Below are positions 1-11,599 of a DNA stretch of 64,000 nt, in pieces. The position numbers and the translations under genes were made by a program. Numbering within the stretch: position 1 is the first letter of the stretch; every line of letters starts with the position of its first letter. The DNA is from Dillenia suffruticosa. Lineage: Eukaryota > Streptophyta > Magnoliopsida > Dilleniales > Dilleniaceae. The stretch covers positions 14,036,501 through 14,100,500 of the forward strand of contig JAVTVX010000017.1 of assembly GCA_033439265.1 (NCBI GenBank), in the 5' to 3' direction. Under the pieces are notes generated by a model, which worked only from the letters and a program-made list of their open reading frames with translations, had not been told where the DNA came from and ran no database searches.

Positions 1-1823
1 AAATTGATTTTTTGGTAAATTTTTGAAATAGAATGATTTATGCATAAAAACTGCTCAGTTTTACAACATTACCATACTTTATTCTTTATTCAATATATTT
101 CTCTGCACAATTGCAAATTAAATGAGATTTTCTTCTAAAAAAACTAAATTTCCATAACTTTAAAATGACATATAATTTGAAGAGTTTCATTGAGAAATGA
201 ATTTTTGGTAAATTTTCAAAATGTCACATTTTTGCAAAAAAACTACCCTGTTTCTGCCTATTTCTATGCTGAAATTTGTCTCGATTGTTAGATGCCTTTT
301 AGGATGAATTAGACTAATCTCTAAATATAAACATTGTAGTCCTACGTTTTATCTTAAATGGTCACCGGAATTACCTCAATCCAATATGTGTAGAAGAAGT
401 TATGTTAATTTTTCTATGACTGTGTAAGTTATGTTGTGAATTTTGCGCTGTAACATTATTTGGTGTGGTTTTCTCTATGCAATTGGAATTGAAATTTACT
501 ATGAATATAAAAATTATAGTTCTAAGTTTTTATTTTGTGTGACAACTGGATTCATCTTGATCCAAACATTGCATTCCAAGATATGACAGTTTTATCAAAA
601 CTTGTTTGTGTTAGAAACTCATTGAAATAACTTATTGGAGTGTTATGAGTTGGTTAACTATAAGTACTGCATATTTGTGATGTTTGGTTATGAATCTTGT
701 GTAATCATTGTGATAAATTGGCATCTTTGTAATCATTACATCATGTGAATATAAAATAATATAAATAAAAGTGATACTTTGATAATTTCTTCAAAAGTTT
801 TACAAAATCTGCAGGCGAAACTTAACGAGTGCAGTTGGTATATGGAATTTCGAAAATTTTACAAATCCTATGGTTGAAACTTGAGAAATTATGGATATAT
901 CTCTTCTCCCTACAAGGGTAGAATTAGAAGTAAGTGAATTATTTGAGGTGTCTAATTTAAAAAGATCTAGATTTCATTTAGCAATACTAAATTTTGGCTT
1001 GCTCTTCTAGACCTTCATATACTAACTTGGTTCGACATTCTATTCATTTTTTTAAGCATCAATTTCAAATTAGAATAACAAAAATAGAGAAAAACAATAA
1101 AACTAGAGTGGTAATTGCACTTATTTCTTTGAAATTATTTGAGATAAGGTGTATCTCTTGTGTACTCTTTAATGTCGTACTATTTATATGCTAATATTGA
1201 TATTCCTATACTTGATTACTTATTATGCATGTTATTAGTCTCCTATACACTTGCTCAGCATATGCTGACTCCGATATTCTTGTTTTCAGGTGATTAGGGA
1301 GACGTGAGAGAATCGCAGGGTAGTGGCCTTTGAGTCCAAGGATTTGGATCCCTACTCATTTTTGACCCATTCACATTGTTAAGACATATTATTCTTGTGT
1401 TTCTTTTGGATTTGTACGAGTTACCTATTATATGTAAACGAATAGTTAAAAGTCAATGAGAGCTATATATATATATAGTTTTGTTTATATTGTGACTACA
1501 TACCATGGTATGTTATTAGATGGTCGGGAGAGCCATTAATACTTATTAATTTGATTTAGAGATATTCTGTTTATTTTATCAGATTTTATATTAACCCAAA
1601 ATGACTAAATAATCATTAAATAAGAGAGACTTTGCCGTTATTTTATTTAGAAAAAACAAATAAATTATTTTTTTAATATAAATCTCCTTATGTGTTATCA
1701 CACATTAGGAGTGCGACTGTCGTGAGTTCAGACGCAGTATTTTAATTGTATTGGTTGCTTTCGTATTTGCATGTCTGTTATCTTTTGCTAGAAAATGTGA
1801 CGCTTGAATAGTGGGTCATCACA
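1..1823 (+). repeat. 5' LTR of gypsy-1 (partial, left end outside window)
   Basis: It aligns along its length with the LTR at 13192-15463 and with the inverted solo LTR at 40009-42588. It ends in GGTCATCACA, followed at once by a primer-binding site. By alignment, roughly 470 bases of its left end lie outside the window. The first ~43 bases do not match the corresponding part of the 3' LTR well, so a small rearrangement may lie there. It holds an open stretch at 994-1194 whose translation is shared with the other two LTR copies. Confidence 0.88.
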
Positions 1824-1824
1824 G

Positions 1825-1840
1825 TTGGTATCAAAATCCA
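1825..1840 (+). other. Primer-binding site of gypsy-1 (initiator tRNA-Met type)
   Basis: The sequence TTGGTATCAAAATCCA directly follows the LTR. It matches the usual plant tRNA-iMet primer site (TGGTATCAGAGCCA) apart from a few changes. This fixes the LTR border at 1823. Confidence 0.82.
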
Positions 1841-1961
1841 AAGTTTTGGATAATCATACCTAAAATTTGAGATTATAGGTATAGTTTACTAGATAAAGTG
1901 TGGCTTATCTAATGAATGATATTGTTTATCATTTATATTTATCGGGTTATTTGCATACAAA

Positions 1962-3163
1962 ATGGTTAAAATTAGAAAATAAAATGAAATACCTCCTAAA
2001 AGGGTACCAGGAGATGATGAAAAGAGACAGGAGTCTCAATCTTAGACGCTTGGTGTTTAGAGTCCATCGGAGCCAGATCTGTGACAAGCTTTGGATGTTC
2101 TTGTAACTATGATAGGTACTATATCGGGGGACATTTATAGATTGACAGAGAGACTATCTCAACTAGTGACAGGGAGTGAGATTGCAGACATCTCTCTAAC
2201 TATTCATGCCACTCCTACTTCCTCAACTATGTTAGTTTCAACAACTTTAGGTTTATCAATTGGTTTTGAATCAAATCAGGCAATATCAGGTAAAAATCAG
2301 AGAGCCACTGAGTAAGGAGAGGGATATGCAGATAGAGGGAACACTAATGAGTCTCAAGACTACCATCGATTTCAAAAATTGATAACTAAGTTTAGGAAGA
2401 TAGAGTCAATTATTTTTTCAGGAAGTGATGATCTTTAGGTTGTAGAGACCTGGATTGTGGAAATGCAAAAACTCTTCTATGAATTTATGGTTGCTGAAGA
2501 ATACAAGATCAGACTTGCCACTTATTATCTGAAGGAACCTGTTTATGATCTTTAGGTTGTAGAGACCTGGATTGTGGAAATGCAAAAACCTCTTCTATGA
2601 ATTGATGAGTCTCAACACTAATGTGTTTGCTTGGGTGATTTCACTCAAATTTTCCATGAGAGATATGTATATACTTTTATTATATATCAGAAGATGTCTA
2701 AATTTTTAAATTTGAGACAGGACAGTCAAACTGTTAGCTAGTATGAAGACTATTTTGCTAGACTGTTGGTTTATACTTCAAAATTAGTTGATATAAAAGA
2801 AAAGAGAGCAAAGAGGAATAGAAAAGGATTGCGATCATTCTTCTAGAGGTACCTAGTAGCTCTGCCATTTACCATTTATCGGGACCTAGTGAACAATGCA
2901 AAGGTCTTGGAATTGGTTATCAAGGACAGGCAAGAAAGGTTGCGAGGAAAGAGGTCAACGAAAGTCCAAACTTCGAGCATGAGGAAGAAAAAGGAGAACA
3001 AGAGGCATTTTGAGAAGGACAAAAACTTCCATAAGAGGCCATTGTGTCCTATTTGTGGAAATCTTCATACGGGGCTATGCGATGGAGGAATAAAACTTTG
3101 TTTTAAATGTTTTCAGTTAGGCCATTATGCTTCACGTTATCGTCTTAGGTTCGGGCAGTCATA
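1962..3163 (+). pseudogene. gypsy-1 gag (capsid/nucleocapsid) pseudogene
   Basis: Broken gag frame of a plant Ty3-gypsy element. The retrotransposon-gag domain is visible around 2400-2870 (FSGSDD, then RLATYYLKEPV, then FLNLRQDSQTV). A nucleocapsid follows near 3045-3150, with CPICGNLHTGLC then a CCHC-like CFKCFQLGHYASRY in which the last Cys is Tyr. Gag would package the element RNA in cytoplasmic particles. Several in-frame stops show it is dead. A segment of about 55 bases starting near 2428 is repeated starting near 2545, replacing the expected WW-containing part of the domain. Confidence 0.85.
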
Positions 3164-3329
3164 GTTTGCTCCTTCACGGTACATTCCACCACCGAGACCT
3201 CTACTGGTTTACAGGCAGCAGCTCCTCAATTTCCATTTAGGCCAGGACCACCAAAACCAGCTTTACCACCACAGTTACAGCAGAAATGACCTCAAGGGAT
3301 GCCACCAGGTCCAGAAGGTCAGGCTAGAA

Positions 3330-3770
3330 TTCATGTAATCATTGCTTAGAAGATTTTGCTTCACTTGATGTGATTACAGGTAGGATGAAATTATTTTCTT
3401 GTGACGTGCGTGTTTTGATTGATTCAAATGCCACGCATTCATTCATTTCATTAACATTTATCATGCAATTGTCGTATGGGTTTGAATCTCTAGAGCAGGG
3501 GTTGTAGGTTGCTACATCGCTTGGGGATGAGGTTTTTGTTAATGAAATTTATAGAGGTTGCATTGTGAGTTTCCAGAGACATGATTTTAGCATTTATTTG
3601 CTACCATTAAAGTTGATGATTTAAATATAATTCTGGGCATGAATTGGTTGTCTACTAAATTATATACTGGTTTATTATTATCGAAAGATTGTTTTCTTTT
3701 TATCATTAGGACAACAGTAGATTTCTTTTATTGGAGATAGATTTATCAGAGTCCCAGCTATACCTTTCAT
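3330..3770 (+). pseudogene. gypsy-1 aspartic protease pseudogene
   Basis: The retropepsin region of the polyprotein lies between the gag zinc knuckle and the RT. The active-site motif is recognisable as VLIDSNATHSFIS near 3409-3447. The family normally has DSGATHSFIS, so the glycine is replaced by asparagine. Stops and frameshifts follow. The protease would have cut the Gag-Pol polyprotein. I am confident of the family and confident it is non-functional. Confidence 0.75.
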
Positions 3771-3774
3771 TCAA

Positions 3775-4215
3775 GCAACTAGGATGCTATCCAGGGGTTA
3801 TTAGGGATATTTAGCTTATGTCACTGAAGACAGGAAAGAACAATCTCAATTGTGTGATATACCAATGGTTTGGGATTTCCTGGATGTGCTTCCTAATAAT
3901 TTGCCTGGATTGCCACCAGTTAAAGAGATAGAGTTCACCATTGATGTGATGCTAGATACCATTCCTCTCTCCATAGTTCCATATAGGATGACACTAGTTG
4001 AATTGAAAGAGTTGAAAACTCAATTACGAGAGCTAGTAGACAAGAGGTTTGTTCATCTGAGTGTTTCTCCTTGGGATGCACTAGTTTTATTTATAAAGAA
4101 GCAGGATGGTTCCTTGAGATTGTGTATTGATTACCGTAAACTGAATTAAGTTATACCCCTCATAGAGAATTGATGATATGTTTGATCAGTTAAGTACTAC
4201 AAAATAAATGTTCTA
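3775..4215 (+). pseudogene. gypsy-1 reverse transcriptase, N-terminal part
   Basis: The start of a Ty3-gypsy RT domain. It shows [55 protein letters not shown] and [11 protein letters not shown], all standard landmarks. The frame then reaches DDMFDQLS and a few further bases matching the KVFS codons. There it stops at the insertion whose target duplication is 4206-4215. The remaining RT resumes at about 10693, and about 20 expected residues around the junction are missing or scrambled. Confidence 0.88.
4206..4215. repeat. Left target-site duplication of the 6.5 kb insertion
   Basis: AAATGTTCTA here pairs with AAATGTTATA at 10683-10692, nine of ten identical. Both copies match the RT codons expected at this point, which supports a real target duplication of about 9-10 bp. 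Confidence 0.65.
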
Positions 4216-4400
4216 TGCAGACGGTCGAAAATCATATGGTAAACCTAATCAAACTGTCGAGAGAACTTTCGCCAATGGATGCACCTTTGATTGGCTATAC
4301 ACCAGTAGGGATTGGTCTCTCCCGACGATTTAAGTTACCGTTGGAATATGTCTCGATCTATACAGACAGTTAGAAAAGTGTTGGAAAATTGTCTTAACTT

Positions 4401-4765
4401 GTATCGATTTAAAAAAACGTTGGTAAATGTTACTACCTATTCTCGTCGGTTATCACATGTGTTAGGAAATAATACTAGATTTTTCGTCGGTCACATCAGT
4501 GTTAAGAATTTTTATTATCTTGTATCGGTTTAAAAAACGTTGGTAAAAGTTATTACCTATTATCATCGTCGATTATCACATATGTTAGAAAATGTTATTA
4601 CATTTATCGTCAGTTGTATAAATGTTAAGAATTGTTATTTTTTTGTATTGATTTAAAAAAATTGATTAAAGGTATTAACTATTATCGTCGGTTATCACAT
4701 GTTAGAACATGTTACTATATTTATCATTGGTCTGCGTATGTCAAGAATTGTTATTATTATTTATC
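4401..4765. repeat. Subterminal tandem repeats, ~122-bp unit, three clear copies
   Basis: Units start at 4401, 4522 and 4645, each opening with GTATYGRTTTAAAAAA and containing TCGTCGGTTATCACATGT-like and GTTAAGAATTGTTATT-like blocks. Spacings are 121 and 123 bp. More decayed copies continue to about 5160 (GTCGGTTA, GTTAGAAAATATTA). Such arrays next to the terminal repeats are typical of plant CACTA and some MULE elements, where they can bind transposase. That role is inferred here. Confidence 0.75.
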
Positions 4766-5160
4766 ATCAGTTATTACAAATGTTCGTAAATGTTATTACT
4801 CATCATCGGATACGTAAGGGTTACGAATTAAGTTTTTATTGTCGGTTATACATAAGTGTTAGAAAATATTAATAGATTTATCGTCATTACGAAATGTTAG
4901 GAAAAATTACTATTTTTATTATTAATATTGTCGGTTAGGAAAAAAAAGTATTTAAATCAATTATCATATGTATCGTCAGTTACTACATGGTTAGAAAATA
5001 TTACTATTTTTTTTATTGTCGGTTACCATTTCTTACTATAAGTTCTGAAGTTATTATAAGTTACTTTTTTCATACATCTTACTATATCTTACTATAAGTT
5101 ATCAGCAATTACTACAAGTGTGAAAAAATATTATTTGGTTACCAAAAGTTAGAAAAGTTA

Positions 5161-8045
5161 TTTGGTTGTAACTGCATCATTATCATCATAGCTTCGACAA
5201 ATATTTTTGTAAGAAAATTAATCTTTTGATTTTCACAAGATATAACACTGATCACAAAAATAGTATAAAACATATGATAATGATGGATACATATAATAAA
5301 AAAATCACATATCTTTTTCTAAGATATTGTTTTCGCAAAAAATGTCATTATTATAGTTTGAAAATAGAATCCACTAGTACCACCAATAGCAGATGTATGT
5401 AACGAACTTGTATCGTCAAAAATGTTACCATTACACAATCTGAAAACTGAACCCCAACATCCAACACAATCCATTCATAAAACCAACTTGATGCATATTT
5501 CTTCAATTTATTCATAAAAACCAGTAATCAGTGAAGTAGTGAAACGGGTATTGGTACATTGTAAAAAAAGTTGTAAATGAAAATATTATCTCTTGGGATA
5601 AAGTGGGGTGGTGATGATGATGGTTGTGATTTTTCATACAATATCTATCTGTCGTTCGTCAAATATTTCAAATACCCAATATGATTAATTTTTGATAAAA
5701 TTTTGTAAAATGTAAGTAAGAGATTTAAATGGGTTAGAGGGGTGGAGTTTTTTGCCTGCGTATGATTTATAATATATCATTTTTACAAACAAAATTTTTA
5801 AAATTCTGTTTTCGTGCTTTTTCTCCAGCCTCTTTTTTCATTACCGTGTTTCTTAATTTCTCACAAATTGTTTATATTTTTAATAATACCGCAATGTGTC
5901 TTTCATATGCGTCTTGAAAAAATCACTTATAACTTTTACTGCTTATTAACAAATTATTTACTAATGAATTACTAATTAGTTACTACATTTCATGCAAATG
6001 TATGCACGATCCCTTGCCATAACTTTTGTGTTATATTAATTATATCTATTTGCTTAATTAAAAATAACATATATTCTTTGTTTGATGATAATAAAATTAT
6101 TAATATTATTAATTTAAATAATATAATGATATGAAATTAATAATTTATATAATATATTATTATAGTTTTGAAAATTTATTTAGTATAATTTGAAAATATG
6201 ACAATATAATATAATTGTATATAATGGTGTAATTAATTATATTGGTATAATTAACGAAAAACACTAAATGTTGTATCTATTATATCTTGGGTCTCAAATT
6301 TTGTCATAATTTATAATTACAAAACATAATTCGTTATGAATAAAAATTTAATTTTTCATATTTTTACACTCCATACAATTTTCACACACAACTTCCACAT
6401 ATCACACACACATATTCTACCAAGTTCAACCATATCTTAACCACTAATATATAATATTATTTAACATTAGTATAGTACACAATTTAGATATATTGGTTTT
6501 TTGATATTTTAAAATAATTCATGAAACTTATTCCCATCCACATAATTGGTTCATTTACAATCATACAAATTTGTGAATGATTGAAAGAATCATACATGTC
6601 AAACTTATTATGGTAAAAAAATTATCATATAATTGAATACATTAGATTCATGTATATTTTCATTCCTCTCTCCATGAATACATGAATACACCTATCCCGA
6701 CTGGTGTATAGTGTATTTTAATTTTATCTTATTTTACCTTTTTTTATTATTATATCATCAAATTTATTTTTTTAATTTTTGTATTTGATTTTTTTTGTAT
6801 TTTTATTTTTATTAACATTATTAGTATATTGTTATTGCACTTGTTATCATTTATCACTTGTTATAAAAATATCACTTGTTACCAATTGTTATTATTTGTT
6901 ACCACTTGTCTACATTGTTACTACACTTGTTATCGGTTGTTATTATTTGTTACCATTTGTTACCATATATTATACTATGATACACCGAATAAAATAGAGG
7001 AAAAATATAAAAATATAGAATGATTAGATAATATGTAAATAAAATTACTTTTCCTATGCTAAAATAAAAATTTAGCATTTTAAATCGTAAAAAAATATTT
7101 TAAAATTTATACTTGTTACAAGCCAAAATATTGTAAGAGAATAATATTAAAATTATGTATAAGATTAGACAATAAATCACACTAACAATATCAATTAACA
7201 ATAATATTTAAGAGAAAAATATCAAATTGTGTAGTACTAACTAGCTGTAATACCCACTAACAATATCATTTTCTTCTCTCGTGTGCATTAGTTGTACTGC
7301 ACACTAATAGCATCTTTCTCACCCACTAACAATATCATTACTCTTTTCTGTGCATAAATGATGTGATATGATAGAAATAATAGAAGAGAAGTCACTCTTA
7401 TTTTGCTCAATTATCATTGCTACTCTTAGATACCAAGACAAAATTAATGTTGTTAAGAATCAAGATAAAATTTATATTGCACTAGTAATATTATTCTTGG
7501 ATAGATATATTGAATAGATAAATTAATTTAATTAGATGATTATTAAAGTAACAAATCTTAAAACAAATACATTTATTATCATGTCACATGTTTAGATTTA
7601 ATATCTCTTGGTTTATCATACTATTCCTACTAACGTAAAGTAATATAAAGTAATCTTATTTTATCTAAATAATCCAAACTTTTCGTCTCAATTTTTTGAA
7701 AGGTAACACATTTTCAATGATAAGGTGGTTTGATTAATTTTGTCAAAACTATCTTATGTTGTAATCATATTATAATGAGACAATAAATTTTATATTTATA
7801 TTATGGTAAGATGGTTTGATTTCACTAATATAAATAAATATAGGTAGATTAAATTTAATTTAGCAATTTTATATTGGTTTCGTTTAAATAGAAGTAAGTA
7901 AAAAGAGTAAAAAGAAAAAAAAAAGAGAAATATAATTGGTGCCAATATTAAATTTCGGTTTAAAACAAAAAATAAATAAAAAGTTTTTAACGAGTACATT
8001 GATTCCGAAATAAAATGATAAAATATTTTTGAAATTTTCACAAAA
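5161..8045. other. AT-rich interior of the insertion, no gene seen
   Basis: No coding signal in any frame. It holds imperfect short repeats: TTGTTACCA/CTTGTTATC runs at 6830-6970, and ACCCACTAACAATATCAT twice (near 7252 and 7321). The remainder is very AT-rich sequence. Short open frames here are translations of simple AT-rich repeats. Confidence 0.6.
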
Positions 8046-9106
8046 TTTGCTGACAATTGCTTGATTTTGAAATAAAATTATAAAATATTTTGAAGTTTTA
8101 TCAAATTTAACCGCCAATTTGTGATGTGGCGCCAAAAATCATTGTTTGAATTGTCTTTGATTTTGGCGTGAATTTGTGGAGTTATCACTGAAAAATTTTA
8201 AAAAACTAAATTTGTATATTAAATAATTTTTCTTTTTAAAATTTATATAAAATTATATAATATTGATAATTTCACCAATATATTTATTCCAAGTGCACTC
8301 CACCAATATGTTCCATCATTTTGGCGTGCGGGGCGGTTGATAAATTAATATTAATAATCATGATTTTATATTATTACTAATATATATTCTCCATTCAACA
8401 ATAATATAATTTATAATTTATAGTAATATATATAGTAATATGTATATATCATATAATAATTTACGGATATTATTATTATATTATTAAAAAATAGTACATT
8501 TGTATCTGAAAATAATTCTAATTTTTTTGTAATTTTTTTGCACTTTCATTAAAAGTAATTAATCCAATGAATGTAATAATATTTATCAAATTAAATGTAC
8601 GTATTATATCACTTGTTACTGATTATTAATATTTGTTACTATTTGTTGCTATGCATTATAGCTCGAGTTTTTGTAACAGTTGAATTGTTTGAATTTAAAA
8701 TAAAATGATAAAATTTTTTTGCGTTTGATCAAATTTGATTGTTAATTTGTGATGTGGCGCCAAAAAAGAAATCATTGTTTTGAATTGTCTAAAATGAATT
8801 AGTTGTTTTTTACAAAAAATAATTAAATTGGAATAAAGAAACAAAATATTTTTGGTGCGAAAAAGAGAAATTTGATTAAATTAGAAAATTGATTTTGACG
8901 AGAATAAATATAAAAATTTTATTGTGCAGTTATCATTTGAAAAATTTTCAATCTTAAAAAATTAAATTTGTAAATTAAATAACTGTTATTTTTTAGAATT
9001 TATATAAATTATATAATATTGATAATTAATGTATTATTATCATTATTCCACTAATATATTTCTCTTGGCGTGCTCCACCAATATGTTCCTCCATTTTGGA
9101 TAACCT
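8046..9106. repeat. Direct duplication within the insertion (copies near 8046-8390 and 8686-9106)
   Basis: Two direct copies share blocks in the same order. Examples are GTGATGTGGCGCCAAAAA (8121 and 8750), a TTATATAATATTGATAAT block, and CCACCAATATGTTCC (near 8302 and 9077). Offsets range from about 630 to 780 bp because of indels. Relative to copy one, copy two is interrupted after about 9106 by some 480 bases (purine tract plus tRNA-like sequence). A match to copy one resumes near 9590 (AATTAATATTAATAA). Confidence 0.7.
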
Positions 9107-9315
9107 GTAATAGTGGAACAGAAAACAAAAAGAATGAAAAAAGAAGGGTGAATGGTAAAGAAAAAACAGAAGTAAAAAAAAAAAAAAAGAAGGAAGGGTG
9201 AAGGTAGTAAAAGATAAAAAAAGAAGAAGAAGAAAAAAAAAAAAGGAAGGGGTAAAAAAAGCAAAAAATGGTAAATATGTGAAAAAAAGAAGTAAAAAAG
9301 AAAAAAAAAAGAGGG
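9107..9315. repeat. Purine-rich tract (GAA/AAG-rich)
   Basis: About 200 bases that are almost entirely A and G on the plus strand. The long phenylalanine- and serine-rich open frame read on the minus strand is a by-product of this composition, not a gene. Confidence 0.8.
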
Positions 9316-9334
9316 AACAGTAGTCCACGGGGCG

Positions 9335-9462
9335 CGTGGCTGTAGGCGTGCGCAGGGGCGCTAGCACCCCTGCTATATGTTTCAAAAAAGTACATGTGTG
9401 AGAATTTGAACACTTGCCATGTGTTTGAAAGCTTAACATATCAACCACTATGCTATAACTTA
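9335..9462 (-). mobile_element. tRNA-derived SINE-like sequence
   Basis: On the minus strand an A box TAGCATAGTGG (9455-9445) fits the Pol III consensus TRGYNNARNNGG. About 34 bases further on comes a B-box-like GTTCAAATTC (9411-9402). The spacing is that of a tRNA-derived promoter. A GC-rich body (9335-9375) and a pyrimidine-rich run follow. It lies within a block absent from the sister copy of the local duplication, as expected for an insertion. No clear tail or target duplication was found, so a tRNA pseudogene or chance similarity remains possible. Confidence 0.4.
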
Positions 9463-10104
9463 CAATGTAATTTTTTTTCTTTAATTCTCTACTTTCCACG
9501 GATTATCATAAGTTATTAATATTTTATATTTTGGTAAATATTTATAATTAAATCTATAAATTTTCAAATTATTAATATTTTATAATTTAAATTAATATTA
9601 ATAACCATAGTTTTATATTGTCAAACTAACAAAATAATATCATTTATTCAAAATTATTATTACTTACCATTTATTATTATCACTAATTATCATGTATCAT
9701 GTATCACTCAAAATTATCATTGTTTACCACTTATTATCACAATTATCAATTTTCTTATTACAACTTATCACAAATTATCATTATTTACCATTTATTATCA
9801 CAATCACCAACTTTCTTATCACCAACTTTCTTATCACAACTTATCATAAATTAAAAAAATTTATAAATTTTATAAATTATCACAATTTATTTATGAAATT
9901 GTTTTTATAAATTCAATAAAAGCACAAATAAGATAAAGAAATATAAACATAATTAAATTAAATGAAATAGAATTAATAGAAATATAAAACGATAAAATGT
10001 AATAGTTAAACTATAAATTAAAATAAAACTTAAGTTACTATTATTTATCATCCATATACTTACCATTTACTATTTACAATTTATCACAATTATATATCAT
10101 AAAC

Positions 10105-10165
10105 TTATCACAAACCCATTCTCTCCATTTGGAAGCTTGACATGTCAACCACCATATCACAACTT
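10105..10165 (-). repeat. Second, degenerate tRNA-like block
   Basis: The minus strand carries GGTTGACATGTCAAGCTTCC, closely matching GGTTGATATGTTAAGCTTTC of the tRNA-like block at 9425-9450. The A and B boxes are poorer. It suggests a second old copy of the same small repeat. Confidence 0.35.
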
Positions 10166-10682
10166 GCCACGTGTTCCTTTTTTTTTTAGTCTCTATTTTT
10201 CTCACTTTCATATTAATAAAAATGCCCGTTGCCAAAATACCAAAAAATAACGGAAAAAAAAGCGGCCAATGGATTTGAACCATGGAGTTTGACTCTATCT
10301 CTCTCTTTTTTTTTTCTTTTTTTCTCTCAATCTTCTACACTTTTTTCTACTTTTCTTTTTTCTTTTTTTTTCTATACAAAAATATTTAAATTTTTTAAAT
10401 TGTTATAATATCTTATCACTACTTATGAGTTGTTATCATTACTTATCACAAGTTATAATATCACAGATTATAACGTATTACAATACACACAACACACGTC
10501 ATTATAAATTATTCCCTCCTACATTAACTCTAAAATTTTAAATTGTTCCTAAAAATTATATAAATATATATAGACATATAGCATTTACAAATAGTATAAT
10601 ACAAGTTTTCAAAATTATAGATTTATACAGACGGTATTGTTAACTATATCCAGTAAATCTGATTATTTCAGACCGTTCCTAA
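10166..10682. other. Right end of the insertion, no gene seen
   Basis: T-rich and ACTTATCAC-repeat sequence leading to the right inverted end. The run at 10626-10682 contains CAGACGGT and, reversed, AACGGTCTG, echoing the left end. No coding signal. Confidence 0.5.
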
Positions 10683-10696
10683 AAATGTTATATTTA

Positions 10697-11590
10697 CCAA
10701 CGACAAATGATAGATATTAGAAATTAAATATCTTTGCTACGGTCACTATGAGTTCTTGGTTATGTCATTTGAGTTAACCAATACCCAGCAGTTTTCATGG
10801 ATTTGACCAACCACGTTTTCAAATCCTATCTGGATTACTTTATTGTGGTATTTATTGATGATATATTGATTTATTCTAAAAATAGAACTCAACATGAACA
10901 ACATCTCCGTATTACTTTACAGAGTTTGAGAACCAAAAAATTATATGCCAAATTAAGTAAATGTGAATTTTTGCTTAGTGAAATAACTTTTTTGAGTCAC
11001 ATTGTCTCTGTAGAGGACTTTTGTCGATCCAAAGAAGATTGTAATTGTTGTTAACAAGTCTTCACCTACTATAGTTATGGAGTTGCGTAGTTTTCTAGGT
11101 TTGGACAGACATTGACTCATAAGAATGTACCATTTAGTTGGAATGAACAATGTGAGACTAGTTTTCAGATTCTAAACGATAAGCTTGTATCGGCTACAGT
11201 ATTAACATTATCAGTTAGTGAATAAGGATATGTGATTTTTAGTTATGTATCCATAACATATTTGGGTAGTGTACTGATGCAAAGACAGAATATGAGAGCT
11301 TATACTTCTAGATAGTTGAAACCTCATGAAAAGAATTATCCTACGTATGATCTAGAACTTGAAGCTATTGTTTATACTTTGAAGATTTGGAGACATTACC
11401 TCTACGGTGAGTACTGTAAAATATTCACTGATTATCAGAGTTTTAAATACTTACTTACTTAAAAGAAATTGAATTTAAGACAACGTAGATGGCTTGAATT
11501 ATTAAAGGATTATGATATTACCATTTAGTATCAACCCGACAAAACAAATATTGTAGCAGATGTTCTCAGTCGCAAATCTACTGTACCAAT
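10697..11590 (+). pseudogene. gypsy-1 reverse transcriptase C-terminal part and RNase H
   Basis: The RT resumes after the insertion with [15 protein letters not shown], then [29 protein letters not shown], retaining the catalytic FIDD near 10850-10875. [31 protein letters not shown] follow. RNase H is seen at about 11325-11580 as [27 protein letters not shown], a degraded [12 protein letters not shown] and QRRWLELLKDYD, then the junction YQPDKTNIVADVLSRKS. The two catalytic domains would copy element RNA to DNA. Multiple stops and a frameshift near 10795 inactivate it. Confidence 0.88.
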
Positions 11591-11599
11591 ATTAGTTAT

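Larger units (their letters stand above)
4216..10682. mobile_element. Non-coding DNA-transposon-like insertion (MULE- or CACTA-like) in gypsy-1 RT
   Basis: A 6467-bp AT-rich block sits between two halves of an RT gene, flanked by a 10-bp near-perfect duplication. Its ends are inverted relative to each other. The left begins near TGCAGACGGTCGAAAATCA. The reverse complement of the right end reads near TTAGGAACGGTCTGAAATAATCA. A subterminal array of 121-123 bp repeats lies at the left end. I find no transposase, so it is non-autonomous or has lost its genes. The GACGGTCGAAAATC ends recall plant CACTA elements, but the 9-10 bp duplication fits Mutator-like elements better. The class is therefore unresolved. 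Confidence 0.68.

Noticed and set aside
9026..9499. 157-residue minus-strand open frame, Phe/Leu/Ser-rich
   Set aside because: It is the translation of a purine/pyrimidine tract plus a tRNA-like block. Overlapping frames exist in the other two minus frames, and no domain is visible.
10255..10285. Minus-strand GGTTCAAATCC followed by T8, like a tRNA B box and Pol III terminator
   Set aside because: No A box at a suitable distance upstream on that strand and no cloverleaf could be drawn. Treated as chance.
4195..10703. Firm assignment of the 6.5 kb insertion to CACTA, with start TACTAC at 4195
   Set aside because: RT homology seems to continue to about 4215, and a 10-bp duplication lies there. 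A CACTA-type 3-bp duplication was not convincing at the alternative ends. The class is left open.
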